Source: Ricinus communis
Taxonomy: Eukaryota > Streptophyta > Magnoliopsida > Malpighiales > Euphorbiaceae
DNA: 64,000 nt
Direction of reading: 5' to 3'
Assembly: GCF_019578655.1 (NCBI RefSeq)
Contig: NC_063260.1
Coordinates: forward strand, 24,080,888 to 24,144,887
The notes beneath the pieces are model-generated. The model made no database searches, was not told the origin of the DNA, and saw only the letters and a list, made by a program, of their open reading frames with translations. A program made the position numbers and the translations under genes. The first letter of the stretch is position 1. The number at the start of each line of letters is the position of its first letter. Positions 34,827-50,654 of the stretch are shown here, in pieces.

Positions 34827-36117
34827 TGATGTATCTATTTTAGTACTCGCAAATGCACGAACCATTCGTATAGTAAGGGTAAGTTCACTACGAGGTCGTT
34901 CTCTCAAAAAGTTATGATGCCACTTATTATAAAGACTAATTATCAACACAAAACAATAAAAGTAAATCTAAACACTCTAAATCGTATATTTGAGAGGATA
35001 ATGGTCATAAAGTAAAGTAACTAAACAATAAATAAATATGCAATGCAAATGCAAATGCTTATGATCTAAAACTATATGTTAAAAATAGTATTTAATCTAG
35101 CCATTTACTTAGTAATCTTCTTGTTTTACTTTAAGTCTAGATCTAATGAATGAGATGGTGATATGTCTTTTTCCTAAATCACTCGAGCTAATGATGCAAC
35201 TTAGGTTTCTTATACCAATATAGATTAAAATCAAGACGATGTTTCTAATACTTTTAAACCTAAAGATTTTCATAACAATTACTATTGCTAAATTAATATG
35301 ATGGTTAACTAATAATAATAACTGAAACTAATAAATATATGAAGGTAAAGAAATCATTCATTAAATAAATAAATAAGAAGGTTCATACAAAAGTAAAAAG
35401 ACTAAACTAAACACTTATGAAAATTAGCCTAACATATTTAACCCAATGATCATGGTATTAAATAGAAATACATAAAACAATAAAATAAAAAGCTTCCTCA
35501 AGATCCATAATTTCTTCAAGTAGGAAGAAGATTGGTCATCAGTCTCCACTTCTTGAAAAGCTCCTTAGATCCTAAAAAAACAATGAAAATTAAAACTAAA
35601 GTGTTTATGAAAAACTGTAGAAAATTATGGAGAAAATAATAGTGGCAAATGTAGAAAGCAAGTAGAAGAAAACTTCCCTCCTTCTTCCTTCCTTCACCTT
35701 TTTTTAGGGTTTTGCAGAGATTTATATAGAGGAGAGTCCTCTAAATAAATCTCTCTAGAGATGCGTATATTAATATAAGTTTATCTAATAGATAAGACTT
35801 TAAGTATCTTAATCTCCACCAAATACTATCTCATAAATAACTCTTAATATAAATCGTAATAATTATACAAAATGACTAAAATATCCATTTGGCCTTATAA
35901 TTAGCAGTCCATGCGTCTTAATCTTGGGCCTTAACACGAATATGTCCCATTAAGCTTCTTTTAGCTCCATATTTTCTTCTTTTTGCTAATATTTCTGAAA
36001 ATAAACAATTAAACTTAAGTGAAGCAAAAGCACATATTTTCACCATTTTATATATAGATATATATCATTAAAGCTTTAAAATACCCTTAAATATCTACAT
36101 ATAATCTGGACCGATCA
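34827..36117 (-). repeat. Gypsy-type LTR, left (3' LTR in element orientation)
   Basis: 1291 bp. Compared with 40621-41919, about one base in 20 differs over the first 500 bp by eye, besides short indels. It contains AGGGTTTTGCAGAGA followed by TTATATAGAG, probably the promoter zone. Confidence 0.9.
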
Positions 36118-36133
36118 AATACCCCTACACTTA
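36118..36133 (-). other. Polypurine tract next to the left LTR
   Basis: On the minus strand AAGTGTAGGGGTATT runs directly into the LTR start TGATCGG, the expected position for the plus-strand primer. Confidence 0.75.
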
Positions 36134-38147
36134 AATTTTTATTTGTCCTCAAGTAAATAGCAACTGAGAATTAACTTTTACAAAAATTATGAAAAACATA
36201 CCTACTTAGCTTAAAGATATTATTCAAAAGAATCTCACTAATGTAAAGATCATGTTAACCCAAGAACACTTGAGTCATTATAATTTTTTTAAAAAATATA
36301 AACTCAATCATTGGTAATCAAAAAACTCAGGCATCTAATCCTTCATACATGTTTCACAACAAATAGTTTAACTCATCTTCAAAGGATACAACTATGTTGC
36401 ATAATCCAAATTATTATAACCTTATTCAAAAAGGCAAAACCTTCATTAAAAAAACAAGAGATCAATAGGCATTTATTACTTGCTTTTGAAGCTCTTATAC
36501 TTTTTTTTTATACCCATTGGATTTTAATTTTTGATACTTGGAGTACTTCTTTCTTTCTTGAGATGTTATGCCTTTTTACGCAAATACAAACATGGGTGAT
36601 GAATGTACCTGGTTACTCAACAAAACATATATCAAAATGCTTTGCATACTCATAATCTTAATTGTCTTTTTACGTGAAAATCAACATTGATCATGAAGAT
36701 CCCCGATTACTAAGCAACTAAAATTAGCGGAGTAGAATTATTAAACTTAGAGCTTTAAACTTACCCATATCATATCTCACAAATTTAGGCAATTAAATCA
36801 TACACTTCTAATCATACCCATGTCGAATGTTGCTAAACTATTCATCATGTCCATATACAAAAGATGAACACTTGATCATTTAAGTGCAAATAACTCATGA
36901 GTTCATATTTATAGATGTTAAAAACTAACTCAAGATTTCAAGAATCTTAACATAATAGCATTCTTTTATCGACTCTTATATAGAAGAATAAGAAAAAGCT
37001 GAATGAAAAAATTTAAAATTTTGCAAAAGATTAACCAAAGTTGCTAATTCTCATGGCATATGACGTATAAAGTTTAATCGAAGAAATATTCTATTTCCCT
37101 CCCCTACACTTAAATTTGATATTATCCTCAATATCATTGCATATAGAAAAATAAAGAACAAAAAGAGAGGAAAAATATAGAATACTCCCCTGGAATTTTG
37201 TAATGCATAATAAGCCATGAACTTGAATTCCAATTTCCACCATCCAAACCTTAGAAGCACACTTGAACACACATCATTGATAATTATAAAAGAAATAAAG
37301 AAATAAAAAATTAAAAATAATAATAAAGAATTAAAAATAATAAATTGTGCTAAACATACTAGAAAGATTAAATCCTAAGATAATTAAAAGTTAGGTCCTA
37401 ATAAATAAATATAAATTCTAGAATAAAATTTAAAATAAAGTCCTATATCAATGATATGACTATTTATGTGGAGGAGATAAATATATATTTAATTTTAAAA
37501 GAGGGTATTTTAACTAAAAATAATTCATAATTAATTCCAATTTCTTGGATTTAATTATTTTAATTTTTGCTCAATTTTTTTACTACGGATTGCGTTGCTA
37601 AGCGTCGCCTGCTGGCTCGCGCGTGCCCATGCTTGCGTGCCCTACTGGCGGCATGTGGGCCACTTGGCTCACGGCCCTCCGCTGCTGCTTCCTCGAAGAG
37701 CATCCATGACCCGCGCATTGGCTGCCATCGCCCATGTTGTCTCGCCACGGGCCCGTGTGAAAATTTGTTGTCGCAACATGGCTCGCTCAAATTTTTTTTT
37801 TTTGAGCTTGAATTGCTTCTCATAGAGACATATTGCCTTTTGGGGATCAAATATAAGCCTACAAGATAAACATAAAAGAAATTAAAAATAGAAAAATAAA
37901 AAATAAAAAATTTTAAAAAATAAAAAAATAATAATAACTTAAATGCATAAAAATAAAAATACAATTGCTAAGTTTATTGTCTATAGTTAGACATTCTTGA
38001 TTATGTTCATGGTGGGCGTTCATCCGCGCACTCCACCTCTTGGTCATAAACCATTCCTTTCAAGTATGACTTCATACTTTTTATGCGAACATCTAAAGTG
38101 CCATGAAAGCTCTTGTCAATTAAGAATGAAATATCATCATATAATTG
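36134..38147 (-). other. Non-coding interior of the gypsy-type element
   Basis: This 2-kb AT-rich stretch lies where RT, RNase H and integrase should be; I find no motif of those domains. It contains a second polypurine-like block at 37093-37110, similar to the one beside the LTR, and the GC-rich island listed separately. Confidence 0.7.
37580..37800. other. GC-rich island inside the gypsy-type element
   Basis: About 220 bp near 60% GC lie in DNA that is otherwise roughly a quarter GC. All frames contain only short open stretches with no family resemblance. It may be acquired host sequence or a lineage-specific spacer. Confidence 0.6.
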
Positions 38148-38759
38148 TTAATAAACAAGAGAATCTAAATAATTATATGAACACTTATCAATAGTAGATT
38201 TAGGAGATAAAGTCAGAGAATCAAACACTTTAAATTCCATAGTTTCTCCTAAAACTGTCATGGTAAGTTTTCCATCATGCACTTCAATCAAAGTTCTAGT
38301 AGTTGCCATGAAAGGTCTACCAAGGAGTATAGTTTGCTCTTTATCCCTTATTAGTGTATTTTCGATGTCAAGTACTACAAAATCAACTGAAATTATTAAC
38401 TTACCTACTTGTACTAGTAAGTCTTCCACTATACCTCTAGGATATTTTATCGATTTGTCTGCAAATTGTAGATACATTGTGGTAGGCTTCAACTCTCCCA
38501 GGCCAAGTAGTTCATACATCGAATATGACATCAAGTTGATGCTTGCTCCCAAATCTAACATGGTTTTTGTATCCTTTTTGTCACCTATTGTAATATCAAT
38601 GGTGAAGTTACCAAGATCCTTCATCTCAAGGGGCAATTGATGTTGAAGCATTACACTTACTACTTGTACTATTTCGTTGTTCGTATATCGCCTTTTGTTG
38701 GTGTTCAACTCTTCAAAAAATTTTGCATAAGCTGTTTTATTCCTGATAACATCCAACAA
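38148..38759 (-). pseudogene. Gypsy-type retropepsin (protease) region
   Basis: A 203-residue open frame contains LDLGASINLM, the retropepsin active-site motif (D-x-G), then ILLGRPFMATTRTLI, typical of Athila/Tat-like proteases. It would be the C-terminal part of a gag-protease polyprotein, separated here from gag by frameshifts. The frame itself is intact, but it ends at 38148 with no RT domain following. Confidence 0.85.
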
Positions 38760-38979
38760 AGGTAAGTTAGTATTAACTTTAGAGAGTATCTCAATATTTT
38801 CAAAAAAAAAATTTCATTTTTGCTCTCTTTTGGTTGGTTTAGAAAAGGAATATGGGATCTATAAGGCTGAGCTGCCTTATGAAATTCAGGTCCACAAAAT
38901 GCTTCCTTTTCTTTCTTATCAAGCCTAAGATTAGGCTATACTTTTTCTTCCTTTTGCATGCTATCCTTATTGTTTTGCA

Positions 38980-40408
38980 CTAATCCATCATTTTTAGGTG
39001 TACCTGCATAAGAAGAAGAATTCTTTCAGTTTCCATAGCAATATTATCGACAACCTCACCTCTTCTAATATTAGTAATGGAATTGACTTGTTCAGGTTGA
39101 CTTGATATTTCCTCTTTATTGAGCTCTTCAACAATTTGAGCTTCTAGACGTTTCAGTGAAGCCTCAATGGAATCTGTCTTTTTCTCATTCCTCTCCATCC
39201 TATCATGAGAAGCCATCATAAATGATTGAAGTGTTTCTTCCAAACTTGGCTTCCTTTGTTCATTAGATCAAAGAGTTTGTTCTTGATCTTGAAGGAAATG
39301 ATTGGAGTGCCTTTGGAATTGAGAATACTGGTCTTGGTAATGAGATTGATTTTGATTTCTCAATAATTGTGGTGGATTTTGGTCATTATATTTCCAAAAA
39401 AAAATTGGATGATTTCCCCAACCTGTATTATATGTGTTGGAATAAGGGTCATTCATAAGATGCATGGGTTGGTAAGAATCCATCAAATTTGTTTGATCAT
39501 ATATATTTCCTCTGTAATTATCAAAAAATGAACAAACATTAGCACAATGACATAAATACCACAAATACCACATACCTTATTATTTGGTGAGTTTTTTTGT
39601 TGAAGTAAGCATCTTAACTTGCTTAGTCAATTCAACCAATTGCATTGTCATCTCACTACTAGCTACTACTTCATTTACTTCTACTATCTTTGTCCTCACA
39701 CTCTTTTGTTGAGAATTGGCTCATAACATCTCAAAGATGTCATAAACCTTCATCAAGTGTCCTTTCTAACATAGCACCCCCAACTGCATTATCAACCATA
39801 CATTGATATTGTTGTGTCAACCCATCATAAAATAATTGGCTGATTATTGAGAGTGGAAATCCGTAGTGTGGGCATTGTAATAAAAATGATTTGAGGCGAT
39901 CCCATGCTTCATGAAAAAATTCAGCATTCTTTTGATAAAAATTAGAAATTTCACCTCTTATTTCTTTGGTCTTTTGGTGTGAGTAAAATCTACTCATAAA
40001 CTTTTGATAAACTTCATCCCAATTTCTCAAAGAATTAGGAGGCAACGTCATTAACCAAGCCTTTGCTCTATCTTTCAATGAATAAGGAAAACACCTCATT
40101 CTTAGTTGATCATCATTAAGTCTAGATAATGGGAAAGTATGAACTATATCATAAAATTTTCTAATGAATGTTAATACATCCTCACTAGGCATACCATAAA
40201 ATGAAGGAAGCATATTAAAATGAATGCTCTTAAGTTCATAATTTCTATATGAATCACCTAGAATTATGCATGAAGTGGTGTTACCAATTATAGACAGTGC
40301 ATAATATTTCATAGTCATTCACCTTTCAACTCCTACTTCTCTTGGTGGGTTTTCCATAATATCAACTTCTTCTATTGATTCTTCTTCTAGTTGTTTCTTG
40401 CTAAGCAT
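38980..40408 (-). pseudogene. Gypsy-type gag, frameshifted
   Basis: The likely start ATG is at 40408; after 29 codons a TGA interrupts, and the retrotransposon-gag domain follows (40318-39740) with MLPSFYG, FPYSLKDRAKAWL and LPPNSLRNWDE. A one-base shift near 39741 breaks the frame. Near 39540-39575 a zinc knuckle is visible only if a further one-base shift is allowed, followed by YNTGWGNHPIFFW typical of this gag group. A further segment runs to 38980. Gag is recognisable but broken in at least three places. Confidence 0.85.
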
Positions 40409-40596
40409 ACAAAGTAAAAGAAAATTTCAGATTTGAAAAAAACTTAAAAATAAAATTTACAAACAAAACAAAAATATATAAACAAAACAAATCACAAAAC
40501 ACAAAACAAACAAACAAATAAAACCACATAAACAAAATAAATCACAAACACATGACATTTTTTATAATCAATCAATATAATAAATTTAGACACAGT

Positions 40597-40614
40597 TTTC
40601 TAGCAACGCCGCCA
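40597..40614 (-). other. Gypsy-type primer-binding site
   Basis: On the minus strand TGGCGGCGTTGCTAGAAA begins a few bases after the LTR end. It resembles the tRNA-Asp-type site TGGCGCCGTTGCC of Athila-like elements with several mismatches. Confidence 0.7.
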
Positions 40615-40620
40615 AAAACT

Positions 40621-41919
40621 TGATGTGTCTTTTTTAGTACTCGCAAGTGCACGAACCATTCCTATAGTAAGGGGTAAGTTTATCACGAGGTCAATCTCTC
40701 AAGGAACTATGATGCCACTTATAATAAAGACTAATTATCAACACAAAATAATAAAAGTAAATCTAAACACTCTAAATCGTATGTTTGAGAGGATAATGGT
40801 CATAAAGTAAATTAACTAAACAATAAATAAATATGCAATGCAAATGCAAATGTTTATAATCTAAAACTATATGCTAAAAATAGTATTTAATCTAGCCATT
40901 TACTTAGTAATCTTCTTGGTTTACTTTAGGCCTAGATCTAATGAATGAGATGATGATATGTCTTTTCCCTAAATCACTCAAGTTAATGATGCAACTTAGA
41001 TTTCTTATACATAGATTAAAATAAAGATGATGTTTCTAATACTTTTAAACCTAAAGATTTTCATAACAATTACTATTGTTAAATTAATATGATGGTTAAC
41101 TAACAATAATAACTGAAACTAATAAATATATGAAGGTAAAGAAATCATTCATTAAATAAATAAATAAGAAGGTTCATACAAAAGTAAAAAGACTAAACTA
41201 AACACTTATGAAAATTAGCCTAACATATTTAACCCAATGATCATGGTATTAAATAGAAATACATAAAACAATAAAATAAAAAGCTCCCTCAAGATCCATA
41301 ATTTCTTCAAGTAGGAAGAAGATTGGTTCTCAGTTTCCACTTCTTGAAAAACTACTTAGATCCTAAAAGAACAATGAAAATTAAAACTAAAGTGTTTATG
41401 GAAAACTGTAGAGAATTATGGAGAAAATAATAGTGGCAGATGTAGAGAGCAAGTAGTAGAAAACTTCCCTCCTTCTTCCTTCCTTCCTTCCTTCACCTCT
41501 TTTTAGGGTTTTGCAGAGATTTATATAGAGGAGAGTCCTCCTCTAAATAAATCTCTCTAGAGATGAGTATACGAATATAAGTTTATCTAATATATAAGAC
41601 TTTAAATATCTTAATCTTCACCAAATACTATCTTATAAATAACTCTTAATGTAAATTCTAATAATTATACAAAATGACTAAAATATCTATTGGGCCTTAT
41701 AATTAGCAGTCCATGCGTCTTAATCTTGGGCCTTGACACGAATATATCCCATTAAGCTTCTTTTAGCTCAATATTTTTCTCTTTTTGCTAATATTCCTGA
41801 AAATAGACAATTAAACTTAAGTGAGACATAAACACATATTTTCACCATTTTATATATAGAAATATATCATTAAAGCTTTAAAATACCCTTAAATATCTAC
41901 ACATAATCTGAACCGATCA
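40621..41919 (-). repeat. Gypsy-type LTR, right (5' LTR in element orientation)
   Basis: 1299 bp, paired with 34827-36117. It is followed by the second copy of the target duplication, ATAAG, at 41920-41924. Confidence 0.92.
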
Positions 41920-43448
41920 ATAAGCAAGTGACCCTTTGAAGACAGAACAATTGAATTTGAATAAATCTAACAATTGAATATTTTCATCGTTAAAGATAAA
42001 AGATTTATAATGTGAATATTTAACTAAAAGATTATTTAAAATTTAACTCTAGAGTAATAATTAACACAATTAAAACTAAAACAACTATAATAATAACAAA
42101 CAATAAAACAAAATTATAATTTAAAATAATAATAAATCGATTGTATTTAGATACAATGCTATTTATTAATGTAAGAAGTGAATGTAATTTTGAATTGGAT
42201 AGTTATTTTAGAATAGTCACAAGTCTTATTATTAATGTTTGCATGTAGAGAATGGAATTAGAAAAAAATATAGTTTTGTCGTCTTTTCTTTATCTTGATA
42301 ACTTTTTTAGTTTAATTTAACTCAATAACACTTGATAATGAAATTGTTCTAAATTAATAAACACGAAACAACAATATTAATGTATTTGTCGGCTATGTTT
42401 AGAGGATATCTAGAGATATCTTGGTTGAATTTTGGACTTTAATATTTAATTTTGGATTTTTCTCACTTAATTTGATAATATCTTTTATGAATGTACGATA
42501 ACTATATTTATATAGATGTAATAAAATATTTGTAAAATAGTTTTAAATAAAATATAAGAATTTCTAATAGAATCTAGAAATTCTATAAAAAATAAAAGAA
42601 TACCAATTTTCCCATTGAATTTTTCTTTTTTCAAGCAAAACCAATGTGATGTGGAAATAAAATCCAAGAGGAAAGAAATAAACATGATAATAAAATATTA
42701 CTAGAGCAGAAACAAATTTTTATTAGAAGTTTTCTGCATATTATTTTAATTTAGTTGAAAGTTGCTATAAAAAAAAGAGTTAAACTAAAATCCTGACTCA
42801 TTTGAAATTTTATTAAATTAACTAATAAAACAGAAAAAATATAATAATTGAAACTTGACAAAATATATGAGTATTTTTCAAAAAAAATAACGTAAAAAAC
42901 TCTACTAAGTATATGTCTATTTATAAGATTAGTAATATATTTTGGAATCTATAATTAATAACAAGTGTGGTAATTATCTGATATTTTAGCTTATAAAACA
43001 ATTTTTTTTTCTTATTTTTAGTTTTTGATTAAATGAATACTAATAATAAGTCTAATTTTAAAAATCCATGTATAACACCAATGGATTAAAAACTAATAAC
43101 TTATGAAATCCTAATTTACCATGCCTCACAAGCATTAAAAACTAAATATTAAGAGAATACTAGATAAGAATCTAGCTATTTCTTCTAATATCCTCCTTAA
43201 AATGATTAATTCCTAGAAAAATTCTTCCAAAATCTGTTAATTATTGGATAATAGCTATTAAATAATGAGGTTGAAGTTAATTATTAATTAATAAATTACT
43301 CACTTATTAAATATTAATAGAAATTCAATTTTGATAATAATATATTACCTTTTCAATAGACGAAATAATCTTTTTATTATAAAAAGTTAATATTTTTAGA
43401 ATTTAATATTTTTTTTAATTATTTGAACAATTTAATTATTAAGAGTCT
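41920..43448. repeat. Dispersed AT-rich repeat, copy D, right part
   Basis: It continues copy D after the gypsy-type insertion, matching copy A from about 640 to 2020 and copy B at its end (ATTATTAAGAGTCTA). A short insertion relative to copy A lies near 41955-42000. No gene inside. Confidence 0.85.
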
Positions 43449-44566
43449 ACCGTACATTCAGAAGATAATGTATAAAGTATTAATCTTCCACTAAAAACAT
43501 CCATAAAACATAGAAGTGTTTATACTTTCTAAGAATACGTCTTAAGTTAATTAATTTATTTTTAAATGAATCTCCTGAGTTAAATATAAAGTGACAACTC
43601 ATTCAAAAGTAAAATTAAATAGTTACAGTTTTTGTTAAAAAGAAAAAAGGAATTAGTTTATAACTTGTAATCAACCTTAAAAATTTGAGTCTCAATAAAA
43701 CCCTGTCTGCATGTTTTTTATCAAACAAATTCAACCCTTTTTTGTAAAGATCTTAACAATTTTGTCTCTCTCTTTCATTTAAGTCTCTGCGGTATCTCTC
43801 ACCGCAGGGTTAGGGTTTCTCTGCAACTGCTTCTCCAATTCATCTCCCTTCTTCTTTTTTTCTTTTTTCTCTCTCAACAATTTTATTGACTCATTGTACG
43901 TAACCTTAATTTTTTGTTTAATTTTGCTTGTCTTTTTTTTCTTTTTTAAATTGCATTCTGTTTAATTTTATAGTTTTTAACGAGTAAGATCGGTTGGTAT
44001 AGAGGCAGTATCTTGAATTTCTTGTTTTGAATATATTTTTTTTGTTTGATTGCCCTCTTAGAGCTTGATTTTTAGCGTTTTCTACGCTTATTATTGTTAT
44101 TTTATTAATTTCAGGGCAAGTATTAGTTTTACGTTATTGTTATTAAATGTTATTTGTACCATAAGAACTTCAGTGTTGAATTTTAGTGTTGTCTTTTTTG
44201 TTTATTTGCGGCTTGATATTTAGGGTTTTGTTTTGTTTATATTTTTTGATCGTATTACCTGTTTGTGTTTCTGCTTATTTATATATATAGGAGGAAATTG
44301 ATGAAATAGAAAATTGCATTATTGATTATTGATGTACTTATTACTCATGCTAGCTAGGTTTTTAATGATGGTTATAATATGAATGTTAAAAGCCAATCCT
44401 AAAATCCTTTTCTTAGCTGCGCCTTGTAGATAATTACTGTTTGCTTATTGTCAACCTAGTTGAATTGTTTGTCTATGCTCATCTATTTTAAGTCACTGCG
44501 AAATTTGTTTGTGTGCTGTGTTTTAATAATTTGCTTTGTGTTTTTCCAGAGGAAGTTTACTGCACT
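43449..44566 (+). promoter_or_regulatory. CULLIN-1 promoter, untranslated exon and 5' UTR intron
   Basis: Pyrimidine-rich sequence precedes a leader containing the telo-box motif GGGTTAGGGTTT (43807-43818), common upstream of plant genes expressed in dividing cells. A donor at 43899/43900 (GTAC|GTAACC) and an acceptor at 44549 suggest an untranslated first exon and a 650-bp leader intron. The splice assignment is an inference. Confidence 0.6.
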
Positions 44567-49880
<5,314 letters not shown>

Positions 49881-50654
49881 TTCAACTAGTAAGTGCTTTT
49901 TGAAGCGATTCAAGTGGCAGTACAGTTTTGGGCTTTTGCTGTTGAAGTGCAATGTTTTTGCTCAAAATTAGAAGAGTATACAGTGCATTTGACTTTCCAA
50001 TTTGCGGATTCTTGTAAATGATGTAGTTGAAGCGCCTTAATTGGTGATGCTAAAGTTCACAACAGTATCAAAAAAATTTTTTGAAGATGTTTCGGGAAAA
50101 TTAATAGAAAGTTAATTATCTATTGGTTTCGAGAATGCCTGATTTCTTGTTTTTTTATTATAAATTTTATCCATTTTCAATGCATGCCTTGCTGTATTAG
50201 CCATGACGACGAGCCTAAACCTGATGTCCAACAGAAGGAAAATTGGTAGCTCACGTTAACAGAAGAATTTTAACCAACTAATGGTCTATTAATGCTGACC
50301 TCTTTGCTCCCCAATAGAGATGGAATTGCAGAAGCTAAAATGTCGATTTAGAAAAATAAGCAGCAGAATGGAGCATCGCAAGTATCACTTGAACATAAAG
50401 CAAAATTTGACATATATACAGAAATGTATAGTTTTCCATCAATGTAATCCAGCCAGACAACGCTCTCATGTCTGAAGTCATGCCAATGAGTCTTTTGCAT
50501 AAATAAGCATCTCCGTTCAAGCTTCCTCAACTTGTTAGAGCCCGCAATGTAAAACGATCTTGCAACTGTGAACTGTGACCCACTTAACCATAAGAAAGAT
50601 GATGAAAAGGAAAGGCGTACAAATATAGCCCCTTGTAACTGCCGCCAAATGTAA
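49881..50654. other. 3' flanks of the convergent CUL1 and DHHC genes
   Basis: The two genes converge on this 0.8-kb stretch, which should hold both 3' UTRs. No reading frame or repeat is recognised. Confidence 0.55.

Larger units (their letters stand above)
34827..41919 (-). mobile_element. Non-autonomous Ty3/gypsy-type LTR retrotransposon with gag and protease only
   Basis: The element is 7093 bp, flanked by a perfect 5-bp target duplication, ATAAG (34822-34826 and 41920-41924), inside repeat copy D. LTRs of 1291 and 1299 bp start TGAT and end ATCA. Read on the minus strand the order is LTR (41919-40621), primer-binding site, gag (from 40408), zinc knuckle, protease (38759-38148), 2 kb of non-coding DNA, polypurine tract, LTR. 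The primer site resembles the tRNA-Asp-type site of Athila/Tat elements, and gag and protease resemble that group. No reverse transcriptase, RNase H or integrase is visible in any frame. Gag has frameshifts, so it is now inactive. Confidence 0.92.

Noticed and set aside
37567..37964. Overlapping open frames on both strands in the GC-rich island
   Set aside because: Open by base composition; no domain, and frames on both strands are equally long.
34827..41919. Possible autonomous gypsy element or endogenous virus
   Set aside because: No RT, integrase, movement-protein or envelope-type sequence; gag and protease only.
44281..44300. Alternative upstream start for CULLIN-1 in the leader intron region
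   Set aside because: The conserved [12 protein letters not shown] start at 44567 fits family length exactly; upstream codons are leader sequence.
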